DNA from: an uncultured Kordiimonas sp.
GTDB taxonomy: Bacteria > Pseudomonadota > Alphaproteobacteria > Sphingomonadales > Kordiimonadaceae
Assembly: GCA_947503625.1 (NCBI GenBank)
Contig: CANNEK010000002.1
Coordinates: 124,001 to 188,000 of the forward strand
DNA: 64,000 nt
Reading direction: 5' to 3'
Made by a program: the position numbers and the translations under genes. Below, piece after piece: positions 8,989 to 16,948 of the stretch; the first letter of the stretch is position 1; the number at the start of each line of letters is the position of its first letter. The notes under the pieces are model-generated. The model made no database searches. It saw only the letters and a list, made by a program, of their open reading frames with translations, and was not told where the DNA came from.

Positions 8989-9645
8989 TTATGGGGTCAA
9001 AAACTCGACCAACCGGGAAAAGCACCGGATTTCCGGCCCGTCTGACGAAATACTGCCAAAACGACCGGTGCGCACACGGACGAAATCAATGCCTGCAGCT
9101 TTGGCTGCAGCGCCGTCCGTTTCGGGATTGTCCCCAACCATCAGAGCATGTTCGGCAGCGATGTTCATGCTTTCAAGCGCCTGTGTAAGACCTTCGGTCT
9201 GCGGTTTGGGTTTACCCAGTTCATCACAAAACACGCATGCCGAAAAATATTGCTCGATGCCAAGCGCTTCCAATTTCATGCGCTGCATCAACGGCAGTCC
9301 GTTTGTCACGAGACCCAATCGATACCTGTCAGACAGCAAGTCGAGAGTTTGCAGCACACCGCCATAAAGGTTAATCCCGGGCTTGTGGTTGCGGTATACC
9401 TCAATGCACCGCCGTACCAGCCCTTCCGCCTGACGGACCTCAAAGCGTTCGATGATCCTGTCAAATACACGCCCTCTGCCTTCAAGCTCCAGAAAAGCGA
9501 TCATGGATGGATAACTGTAATCCGCGGGCAACTCGCGCTCGGCTGCCAGAAATTCGGCGACAGCCTTGAAACCACTTTCAACATAGTCTCGCTCTTCAAA
9601 GAGCGTATCGTCCATGTCGATCAACAGTGCTTTAGGGTTGAACAT
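8989..9645 (-). CDS. HAD-superfamily phosphatase in nonulosonate cluster
   Basis: A 218-residue HAD hydrolase with all four motifs: DMDDTLF (motif I, both Asp present), LVTNG (II), KPKP (III, Lys) and GDNPETD (IV). The helical cap is of the C1 type. Size and motifs resemble N-acylneuraminate-9-phosphatase and related sugar phosphatases. Position between the PseG-like and NeuB-like genes suggests it dephosphorylates a nonulosonate-9-phosphate or another pathway intermediate. That role is inference from context. Spacing to neighbours is 39 nt upstream and about 67 nt downstream. Confidence 0.88.
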   Translation of the reverse strand: MFNPKALLIDMDDTLFEERDYVESGFKAVAEFLAAERELPADYSYPSMIAFLELEGRGRVFDRIIERFEVRQAEGLVRRCIEVYRNHKPGINLYGGVLQTLDLLSDRYRLGLVTNGLPLMQRMKLEALGIEQYFSACVFCDELGKPKPQTEGLTQALESMNIAAEHALMVGDNPETDGAAAKAAGIDFVRVRTGRFGSISSDGPEIRCFSRLVEFLTP

Positions 9646-9684
9646 CTGTATTTCCGGCAGGTTATCAGAACCTGTAGCGCACAG

Positions 9685-10617
9685 TTACGCCGCCTGATGG
9701 TAGGCTTGAAGCGCAGTTGCCGCAATGTCCATCGGGGCATCTGCATTGAAAGGCATGGTTGGTTTAGCGGCCAGCATGGTTTGCTCTGCCATAACGGCCA
9801 TTGCGTCTGCATGGTAGGTGCTAAGTGCCGGCACACCGATTGTGGGCAGAAAATCCACGTTGCGTTTTTGATCTTTTTGCGTCGCGGCAACACAGACGGC
9901 GCACCCTGCGGCCAACGCCTCCAGCACTGTTGCGCCTGCTGCACCGACATACAGTCTGGATTTCCCAAGCAGTGTCGCCATTTCAGGGTTCTTCAAAGGC
10001 TTGACGGATGGAACACGTGCCGCAAGCTCCACAAGGGACGCCGCAGGTTCCAGATACGCAGGCACAGGCACATAAATGGGCTCGTCTGTCTTGGTGCTGA
10101 GCGAAGCCGCGACCGCGACGGCCAAAGCGCCATTATCGGTTCCGCCAAAACTGACGACAATGCCTTGCCGGTTATCATCTGACGTCGCCTCGTCGAAAAA
10201 AGCCGCCGCCAGAAGCGAATGAGCAGGGCCATGAAAAATTCGGCGCGCTTCATACGCGCCATAGTCCACACACGCGGCATAAAGGTTGGGGTTGATAATA
10301 TAGTCACAAGCAACCGGTCGCTCACCCAGATCATCAATCACACAGCTTATCCGCGACTGTGTGCATAATTCGGTTATTTTTTCAGCGGTAAGGGTACAGG
10401 TATCAATGATGAGTATATCGTTCGACAAATCACCCGGCATGCCGATTTCAAACGGGTAACCTTGTTCCCGGACCAGTTCTGCACCATCATCGTCACTGAG
10501 GAAAATACGGGCCTCAACACCCTGTGTCCGAAAAGCATCAACAAGAGTGAGCGTGCGACGAACGCGGCCAAGGCCGGAATGTCGTCCACAATCAATAATG
10601 ATTGTTGCTCTTACCAT
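9685..10617 (-). CDS. PseG-like UDP-sugar hydrolase/glycosyltransferase-fold protein with altered catalytic motif
   Basis: A 310-residue GT-B-fold protein matching PseG, the enzyme that removes UDP from the activated trideoxy sugar just before the NeuB/PseI step. C-terminal nucleotide-sugar features are present: VVSFGGTDNG near residue 153 and GAAGATVLEALAAGCAVCV near 225-245. The N-terminal motif is odd. Family members read GxGHxxR with a catalytic His, whereas here it is SGLGRVRR, with Arg18 in the His position. His13, five residues earlier, is the only nearby candidate replacement. It is the first gene of the operon, with AGGAG 9 nt before its ATG. It may be a divergent hydrolase, a transferase, or inactive. 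Confidence 0.78.
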   Translation of the reverse strand: MVRATIIIDCGRHSGLGRVRRTLTLVDAFRTQGVEARIFLSDDDGAELVREQGYPFEIGMPGDLSNDILIIDTCTLTAEKITELCTQSRISCVIDDLGERPVACDYIINPNLYAACVDYGAYEARRIFHGPAHSLLAAAFFDEATSDDNRQGIVVSFGGTDNGALAVAVAASLSTKTDEPIYVPVPAYLEPAASLVELAARVPSVKPLKNPEMATLLGKSRLYVGAAGATVLEALAAGCAVCVAATQKDQKRNVDFLPTIGVPALSTYHADAMAVMAEQTMLAAKPTMPFNADAPMDIAATALQAYHQAA

Positions 10618-10859
10618 CTTTCGCGCTCCTACGTGACGCCGTCTTTGTTACCTCGGCAACGACCTCGCTGCCACCAGGCGTTCACGCCTACCCCACAATA
10701 GCATGCATAGTGTGTGCCAACGCCGAGCGTCAAGGCAAATTACCTCATAAACCACACATCAAATCAGGCTCTTAAGTCTCTGATAATTAAAAACTATGCA
10801 CAAAGCGTTAATTTTCCAAAAGCCAGCGGTGCTTTCCCCCAAGCGACGTGCACCCAAGC

Positions 10860-11135
10860 CTATTTTTCATCACCAAGCGGTATCACTATGTCGGCTTCTC
10901 CCTGTTCAAGGAAATAAACCGTCGCAATGAGGGCAATTTTGCCCATGTCCTCTGTCACAGGCCCCACATCCCGAGCATGCATGTAACCACTCAGCATGGA
11001 TGCTGCCTGAGCACGCGTTATGTCAATTTCACTCAGCAGTCCTTTGACTGCTTCATAGTTTTCCGGCGTCGCCTCGAACGCTCCATCCAGAAATTGTTCG
11101 CCGGCTTTGGTAACAGTGACCTTCAGCGTCTGCAT
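10860..11135 (-). CDS. Small protein of unknown function downstream of Kef antiporter
   Basis: A 91-residue acidic protein without signal peptide or membrane segment. I do not recognise the family. The ATG at 11135 has GGAG 6 nt upstream; a longer in-frame reading back to 11252 would overlap the antiporter gene and is less likely. It starts 28 nt after the antiporter stop, so it is probably the last gene of the Kef operon. The sequence is predicted mostly helical with alternating Glu and Ala. A role in regulating the antiporter is possible but unsupported. Confidence 0.65.
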   Translation of the reverse strand: MQTLKVTVTKAGEQFLDGAFEATPENYEAVKGLLSEIDITRAQAASMLSGYMHARDVGPVTEDMGKIALIATVYFLEQGEADIVIPLGDEK

Positions 11136-11163
11136 GTCTGGCTCCGGTCCCACATCCACATGT

Positions 11164-12954
11164 TCACCATCCTTTATCCTGATTGATCGTGGTCGCCACA
11201 TCGTGCCCCATAAGGTTCTCAAGTTCTTTACGCGAACGCTTGGCAAAATCAATCACGGCGGCTTCATCATCGCGAAACTTGTAAGCTTCCTCAATTGCCA
11301 TCTCGTCATAGCGCCGGAAACGGCCCGCCGTTCGGTGCGCTACGTGAGCCGGGAACCCGAGCTCCCTCAATGCCGCCTCACCGATTTCAAGCGCCGACCC
11401 AAAGGTTTCACGGCGGACATGGGCAACACCCGCGCTTTTCAGGTTCATTACATCTACTCTCGTGCTGGCGCGCGCGAGTTTGGTAAGCTTGGGATAATAT
11501 TTGCTGGCGGTTTCCGCCGCCGCCAGAACCGCCGCCGGATCATCCATCGCCAATACCAGAAGCCGTGCATCTTTTGCACCCGCTGCCTGCAACAAGTCAG
11601 GTCGGGTGATATCACCATAGAAAACCTTGAAACCAAATTTATGCAGCGTATCGATGTGATTTGGATTGTTATCGACGATGATCGCAGGAATTTTCAGGGA
11701 CAACATCAATCGGCCAACGATTTGCCCGAACCGCCCAAAGCCAGCGATAATCACGTGGCCCTGGTCAGATTGCACGTCTGTTTCCCTGGTTTCACCGTCC
11801 ATCATTCGGCGAACGATCAAATCGCGCGCAGATATCGTTAGCGGCGCCAGCAACATTGACATGGATGCTACAACAAGCAGTTTCGCCCCCACAGGCTCCG
11901 GCATCAAAGATGCTGCCGTCAGTATGGAAATGAGGACAAAGGCAAACTCGCCGGCTGGTGCGATCAGCAGTGCAAAAAACACCTGATCAGCTCGAGTAAA
12001 TCCAGCAAAACGGGCCAGAACAAGCAAAACTGCACCTTTGGCAACAAAAAGCGCCAACACGAGAAGCAATATCTCAATCGGGCCGGCCAAAAACAAACCA
12101 ATATTCACCGACATGCCAACAGCGATGAAAAACAGGCCCATCAGCAGGCCTTTGAACGGCTCGATATTCAACTCCAGCTCGTGTCGATATTCAGAGTCCG
12201 CGAGCAACACCCCGGCCATAAAGGTGCCAAGCGCCATCGATACACCGGCAAGCTCGGTCAAAAGGCCACTGCCGACGACCAAAAACAAGGAGAAGCTGGT
12301 AAAAACCTCCCGCAAACCGGTCATGGCGATGTAACGGAACAATGGTCTGAGCAGGAACCGGCTGGACACAATAAAGAAAACGAAAACACCAACAACCTTC
12401 AGCTCGGTAAGCAGTATCGACCCTGTAGCACTGCTTTCCTGGCCCATTAGCGGGACAATCGCCAGAATCGGAATAATCGACAGGTCCTGAAACAGCAGGA
12501 CGGAGAATGATGCCTCGCCAACATCGGTTTTCATTTGCCCGCGCTCTTCCAGAGTTTGCAGAGCAATGGGCGTGGACGAAAGCGCGAGCGCCATCCCAAC
12601 TGCCAGTGACAACAGGGGCGGCACACCCGACCAATAAACAAGCCCGGCGATGACAAGGGTGGAAACGCCAACCTGAATGGTGCCCAGGCCCAAAAGCTGT
12701 CGCCTGAGCTTCCAAAGCGTGGATGGTTTCAGCTCCAGCCCGATCAGGAACATCAGGAGCGCAATTCCAAGTTCTGAAAACTTCAAAATGGAGTCTACAT
12801 CCCGGATCAGCCCGGCGCCCCAGGGACCAATGACCATTCCAGCCATCAGGTAACCAAGAATAGATCCAAGCCCCAACCGCTTGAACAGCGGTACAGCGAC
12901 AACAGCGGCCAGCAGATAGATAAACGCGCTATCGAGAAAATCAGGATCTTCCAT
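11164..12954 (-). CDS. Kef-type K+/H+ antiporter (CPA2 family, KefB/KefC)
   Basis: A 596-residue inner-membrane antiporter. Twelve to thirteen hydrophobic segments fill residues 8-385, including the RLGLGSILGYLMAGMVIGP stretch typical of CPA2. A cytosolic TrkA-N/RCK domain starts near residue 405 with the NAD-binding motif IAGFGRFGQIVG and the acidic end of beta-2, VDNNP. This is the KefB/KefC layout: glutathione adducts relieve inhibition and K+ efflux acidifies the cytoplasm against electrophiles. The ATG at 12954 has AGGAGA upstream; an in-frame start at 13014 would overlap the flavoprotein gene. The ancillary KefF-like gene lies 11 nt upstream, as in known kef operons. Confidence 0.93.
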   Translation of the reverse strand: MEDPDFLDSAFIYLLAAVVAVPLFKRLGLGSILGYLMAGMVIGPWGAGLIRDVDSILKFSELGIALLMFLIGLELKPSTLWKLRRQLLGLGTIQVGVSTLVIAGLVYWSGVPPLLSLAVGMALALSSTPIALQTLEERGQMKTDVGEASFSVLLFQDLSIIPILAIVPLMGQESSATGSILLTELKVVGVFVFFIVSSRFLLRPLFRYIAMTGLREVFTSFSLFLVVGSGLLTELAGVSMALGTFMAGVLLADSEYRHELELNIEPFKGLLMGLFFIAVGMSVNIGLFLAGPIEILLLVLALFVAKGAVLLVLARFAGFTRADQVFFALLIAPAGEFAFVLISILTAASLMPEPVGAKLLVVASMSMLLAPLTISARDLIVRRMMDGETRETDVQSDQGHVIIAGFGRFGQIVGRLMLSLKIPAIIVDNNPNHIDTLHKFGFKVFYGDITRPDLLQAAGAKDARLLVLAMDDPAAVLAAAETASKYYPKLTKLARASTRVDVMNLKSAGVAHVRRETFGSALEIGEAALRELGFPAHVAHRTAGRFRRYDEMAIEEAYKFRDDEAAVIDFAKRSRKELENLMGHDVATTINQDKGW

Positions 12955-12965
12955 GGTCGCTTCTC

Positions 12966-13499
12966 CTAACCATTTGCCAACTGCATCAAATGCTCGGCGA
13001 AGGTACCCGCGCACTCGTTTATCTGCTCATAGTCAAGATTGCGGGCGTTGAAGGTAATGAATGGCTCCGCAGCAACCATGCCACAAAACTCTGCTGTCAT
13101 TCTAAATGGCAACAGAAAAGCGGCAATATCCGCACCATGTTTTTCGCCCGCCCTGTAGGATGCTTCATCGCCCCCAGTGGATACAGCCAGCATCACTTTT
13201 TTGCCGACAAGCGCGTTCCCGCCTTTACCATAGGCAAAACCATCCTGAAGGACCACATCCATCCACTCTTTCATCAATGCCGGTGCACTGAACCAATAGA
13301 TCGGAAATTGCAAAACAATGGCGTCCGCACGACGCAGGGCTTGTTGTTCATCACGCTCGTTCACATGCATCGATGGATAGAGTTCGTATAGATCACGAAT
13401 CTCGACGTTCGGGACCTTACGGGCGACCTCTTGCAGTCGCCTGTTATAGCGGGATTTATGAGGGAATGGGTGACAATATAGCAGCAGGATATTTTTCAT
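12966..13499 (-). CDS. KefF/KefG-like NAD(P)H:quinone oxidoreductase
   Basis: A 177-residue flavodoxin-like-fold protein of the NQO family. It shows the phosphate-binding start YCHPFPHKSRYNRRL and the conserved FPIYWFSAPALMKEWMD region near residues 86-102, which forms part of the FMN/quinone site. Proteins of this type are the ancillary subunits that fully activate KefB/KefC and reduce quinones. It sits 11 nt upstream of the antiporter gene on the same strand, which makes the assignment solid. No signal peptide; cytoplasmic. Confidence 0.92.
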   Translation of the reverse strand: MKNILLLYCHPFPHKSRYNRRLQEVARKVPNVEIRDLYELYPSMHVNERDEQQALRRADAIVLQFPIYWFSAPALMKEWMDVVLQDGFAYGKGGNALVGKKVMLAVSTGGDEASYRAGEKHGADIAAFLLPFRMTAEFCGMVAAEPFITFNARNLDYEQINECAGTFAEHLMQLANG

Positions 13500-13575
13500 A
13501 CCGTACGAACACTACTGCCGCCAATCAGCCATGGCAAACGCAAAGCGTTTTACAAGCGTCCCTGTCTCGAAATTC

Positions 13576-14094
13576 CTATGGCGGGGGAAACTTTGATTTG
13601 ATTTGATTGTGAAGAAAAATCCGGTCAACTGTCTCGCCGTCCGAAGACATGGGAATATAAAGGACTGTTATCTTCAGGAAGTTCTTCGTATCTGACAGCG
13701 CTTCCGCTTTGACAACAAGAGGCCTGCGAAGCTCAACGACCTGCCGGCAGGCCTGAAGGATACGCACCGCCACCTGGGCATGCGGAAAACTGTTTACCCG
13801 CGTGCCGGTTCTCGCACCGTAAAATTCGTCCAGTCTGCTCCCCAACAGAATGATTTCTGCATCGACCATCCTGCCATCACTATTGAACACCGGTTCAAAA
13901 AGGCCAATTTCAGGCAGGATATCCTTGAAATCCATAGGGTTCAGGTCTGATCGACTTGCCATGCGGCAGGCTTGGGTCTTGGCCTCAAAATACTTGAGCG
14001 TGTTGTCGATCAACTCATCGTGCTTGCGCACATCTTCAGCGTCTTCGATCCTGAAGCCTTCAAGTCTAGGGTTGGCGTCTGCCGCCATATTCAT
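13576..14094 (-). CDS. PAS_5-family (PF07310-like) protein
   Basis: A 172-residue protein resembling the single-domain PAS_5 proteins common in Alphaproteobacteria. It has a helical N-terminus (KYFEAKTQACRMASRSDLNP), then a PAS-like alpha/beta core with the typical DFKDILPEIGLFEPV segment and a YGARTGTRVNSF turn. No output domain is fused and no kinase gene is adjacent. A second member of the family is at 42943-43470. Members are usually of unknown ligand and role. Two ATGs lie 6 nt apart, so the start is uncertain by two residues. Confidence 0.78.
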   Translation of the reverse strand: MNMAADANPRLEGFRIEDAEDVRKHDELIDNTLKYFEAKTQACRMASRSDLNPMDFKDILPEIGLFEPVFNSDGRMVDAEIILLGSRLDEFYGARTGTRVNSFPHAQVAVRILQACRQVVELRRPLVVKAEALSDTKNFLKITVLYIPMSSDGETVDRIFLHNQIKSKFPPP

Positions 14095-14212
14095 CTGCTG
14101 CCCCGTCCCTTGTCTACGAAATTACCGGCTTTCCCGAGGGGACACTACAACTCATTCGGCGCCCCTCATTTCACATTTATATCAGATTTTACGACACTAT
14201 GGGTTAATTGGT

Positions 14213-15505
14213 TCAAACTGGTACCGGCCCAACTGTTCCGATCGGCTTTTCGATGCTGTCGGGTGGAACGGTAAACCATGCCGGACCAGAGGCTGTCATA
14301 TACAGGCAGTCTTCAAGGCGCACACCAAATTCTCCGTAGATATATATCCCCGGTTCGTTTGAGAAACACATACCTTCGGCAAGGCTGGTAGCCTCACCGC
14401 GCACGAAATTAATGGGCTCGTGGCCGTCCATTCCTATACCATGGCCTGTGCGATGGCTCAGGCCCGGAGTTTGATAGTCGGGGCCATAACCCAAACTTTC
14501 ATAATAGGCCCGAACAGCATCATCAACCCGCCCGGCAGGCAAGCCGGTCTTTGCTGCGCCAAAAGCAACATCCTGGCCACGTCGTACCGTTTGCCATACG
14601 TCTTTCTGGCGGGCTGTAGCCTCTCCAAACACAAAAGTCCGGGAAATGTCGGACTGATATCCCTGCACACTACAGCCACAGTCCATAAGAACCACATCGC
14701 CTTCTTTCAGTGTTTGCGGCTGATCGGTGCCATGCGGATAAGCGCTTGCTTCCGACAGAAGCGCCATGGTCCATACACCCTGCCCGCCCAGTTGGGCCTG
14801 CGCACTGCGCATCAAGGCGTTGATATCTGCCGGGGTCATGCCGGCTTCAAGCGTATCCCATACATGATTGTAAGCAGCGAGTGTCACGGCATTGGCGCGG
14901 TGCATCAACTGCAACTCACGTACTGTCTTGAACATCCTGCAGCCATAAACAACGGCGTGGCCGTCAGCGACGGCAACGTCATTTGCTTTCAGGCCTTCAA
15001 CGACAAAATACCGCACGGTGGGTTCAAGCCCGATGGGCTTGCCAGCGACGCCGCGATCCGAAAGAACTTGTGCTACCCTTTCAAACGGATCTTCATGCTC
15101 GTGCCAGGTGCGCACATCATCACCGAAGCTCATGCTTTCCCTAACGCTCGGCTCTTCAAAATACGGCGTAACAACCGCAATATCACCTTCTGCCGGAATA
15201 ACAACAGCCGTGAGCCGCTCGCTTCTGCGCCAGCGGATGCCGGTGAAATACATCATTGAGGAACCAGGCTCCAGAAGAAGACCTGAAAGACCCTGCGCCT
15301 TGATAAGTTCCTGGGCCTTGGCAACCCGTTTCCGGCGCTCTTCAACCGTAATGGGCGGGGCATCTTTCACAATGTTCTGAAGACCAGCCTGCCCACTTGG
15401 GGCACGCGCTTGCGCCGGGGCCGACGCCAGCAGGGCCGCGCCCGCCGCGGCACCAGCAGCGCTTTTCAGAAACGCTCTTTTCGAATACACAGAACTCTCC
15501 TGCAA
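14213..15505 (-). CDS. Exported M24-family metallopeptidase (Xaa-Pro peptidase type)
   Basis: A 430-residue protein with a Tat-like signal: SKRAFLK, a Lys-Arg variant of the twin-arginine motif, then an Ala-rich segment ending APAQARA near residue 34. The pita-bread fold follows, with all five metal ligands visible: Asp in LMDCGC, Asp in SDISRTF, His in HRTGHGIG, Glu in SNEPGIY and Glu in VRLEDC. Such enzymes remove an N-terminal residue next to proline or cleave Xaa-Pro dipeptides. It is the downstream partner of the amidohydrolase gene, 23 nt apart, so both probably degrade proline-containing peptides in the periplasm. Confidence 0.9.
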   Translation of the reverse strand: MQESSVYSKRAFLKSAAGAAAGAALLASAPAQARAPSGQAGLQNIVKDAPPITVEERRKRVAKAQELIKAQGLSGLLLEPGSSMMYFTGIRWRRSERLTAVVIPAEGDIAVVTPYFEEPSVRESMSFGDDVRTWHEHEDPFERVAQVLSDRGVAGKPIGLEPTVRYFVVEGLKANDVAVADGHAVVYGCRMFKTVRELQLMHRANAVTLAAYNHVWDTLEAGMTPADINALMRSAQAQLGGQGVWTMALLSEASAYPHGTDQPQTLKEGDVVLMDCGCSVQGYQSDISRTFVFGEATARQKDVWQTVRRGQDVAFGAAKTGLPAGRVDDAVRAYYESLGYGPDYQTPGLSHRTGHGIGMDGHEPINFVRGEATSLAEGMCFSNEPGIYIYGEFGVRLEDCLYMTASGPAWFTVPPDSIEKPIGTVGPVPV

Positions 15506-15528
15506 GGATTTGATGTTTTAGTCAGCAA

Positions 15529-16824
15529 TCAGTTACCTGCTTTGACAATTTCGCCACTTTTCATCACAAAAGCCACATTTTCCGTCACTGTAATGTCGTC
15601 AAGCGGGTTGCCATTCACCGCAACAATATCCGCCATAAACCCTTCCCGCAGGGCACCGATATCATTTTCCATTTTCAACAGGGTCGCGGCATTAATAGTG
15701 GAAGCCTGCAACGCCTGCATCGGAGTCATGCCGAACTGAACCATACGGGAGAATTGTTTGGCGTTATCGCCGTGCGGATAAATCGCCGCATCTGACCCGA
15801 ACACCATTTTCACACCTGCTTCAACAGCGCGGCGAAAACTGTCACGCTGGGCCGCTGAAACCTGCTTTTCCTTGTTGATATTTTCTTCCGGTACGCCGTT
15901 GGCTTCGCCGTAAGCCAGTGTGTATTCCGTGTTGTATATGTCCATGGAGAAATAGGTGCCGAATTCTTTCGCCAGGCTGATCGCCTCGTCGTCGGCAAAG
16001 CTTGCATGTTCTATGCTGTCTACCCCTGCAACGATCGCCGCTTTGATGCCGTCTGTGCCATGCGCATGGGCAGCAATGGTAAGCCCGCGCAGATGCGCTT
16101 CAGCAACCGCTGATTTCAGTTCTTCGAGTGTTAGCTGCTGCACGCCGACTTTCGTGCCTTTCGAGAAAACGCCGCCCGTTGCACACACTTTGATCGCGTT
16201 GGCACCGTATTTGATATTCTCTCGAACCTTTGCGCGCACAGCCCAGGGGCCATCAGCAGCGCCGCCACTGCTGGTTTCCATTTCAGGGGGGAAGAAATTA
16301 TTGTCGCAGTGGCCACCGGTGATGCCAATAGCGTTACCAACGGCGAAAATACGCGGGCCTATAATATCGCCAGCATTGATACCATCGCGAACGGCAATCA
16401 CGCTGTAACCGCCAGCGCCAACATCGCGTACAGTGGTGAAGCCGGCCATCAGGGTCTTGCGGGCATTTTTCACCGCAACAATCGCCTGCCGCGGTGCCGA
16501 ATAACTAAGGCCAGCAAAAAAATTGCCGCCAGCATCACCTGAAAGATGCACATGCATATCCATAAAACCGGGAAGCAGCGTCATGTCGCCGAGATCAACA
16601 ACCTCCGCGCCGTCAGGGACAGCAAGGCTCCCGCGCTCACCCATCGCCGCAATACGCCCGCCGCGGATCACCATGGCCGGGTTATCAACTGCCCGGCCTT
16701 CAACAACATCAACCATAGCACCTGCAGAAAGGTATATATCCCCTTCTTCTGCACCGGCCATGTTACCTGCCGACAGTAAAAGAAAGGCCGTAAAGCCCCC
16801 GAGCAGCCCGATCAATTTGCGCAT
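15529..16824 (-). CDS. Exported metal-dependent amidohydrolase (imidazolonepropionase/Xaa-Pro dipeptidase-like)
   Basis: A 431-residue amidohydrolase with a signal peptide (ending near NMAGA, residue 25). The TIM-barrel metal site is complete: MDMHVHLSG (His-x-His), the Lys likely to be carbamylated in NAIKVCATGG, HAHG, SIEHAS and Asp in FGSDAAIYPHGD. This subfamily includes bacterial prolidase-like enzymes that hydrolyse Xaa-Pro or N-acyl amino acids. Linkage to the M24 peptidase downstream supports a peptide substrate. The exact specificity cannot be read from sequence. Confidence 0.9.
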   Translation of the reverse strand: MRKLIGLLGGFTAFLLLSAGNMAGAEEGDIYLSAGAMVDVVEGRAVDNPAMVIRGGRIAAMGERGSLAVPDGAEVVDLGDMTLLPGFMDMHVHLSGDAGGNFFAGLSYSAPRQAIVAVKNARKTLMAGFTTVRDVGAGGYSVIAVRDGINAGDIIGPRIFAVGNAIGITGGHCDNNFFPPEMETSSGGAADGPWAVRAKVRENIKYGANAIKVCATGGVFSKGTKVGVQQLTLEELKSAVAEAHLRGLTIAAHAHGTDGIKAAIVAGVDSIEHASFADDEAISLAKEFGTYFSMDIYNTEYTLAYGEANGVPEENINKEKQVSAAQRDSFRRAVEAGVKMVFGSDAAIYPHGDNAKQFSRMVQFGMTPMQALQASTINAATLLKMENDIGALREGFMADIVAVNGNPLDDITVTENVAFVMKSGEIVKAGN

Positions 16825-16948
16825 GAAACACTCCCTTTAGCCATTTGCGGACATGACCCTAGGCGGATTTGTGATTGCTGTCCATGCTTAGACGCGACTG
16901 CAGAGAGGCGCGCCAAATGTTCCCCGGAAAATTGCTGCGCCTGCCCCT

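Noticed and set aside
9148-10182. A 344-codon plus-strand frame across the HAD and PseG-like genes
   Set aside because: It spans two well-supported minus-strand genes and their gap; no ribosome site or motif.
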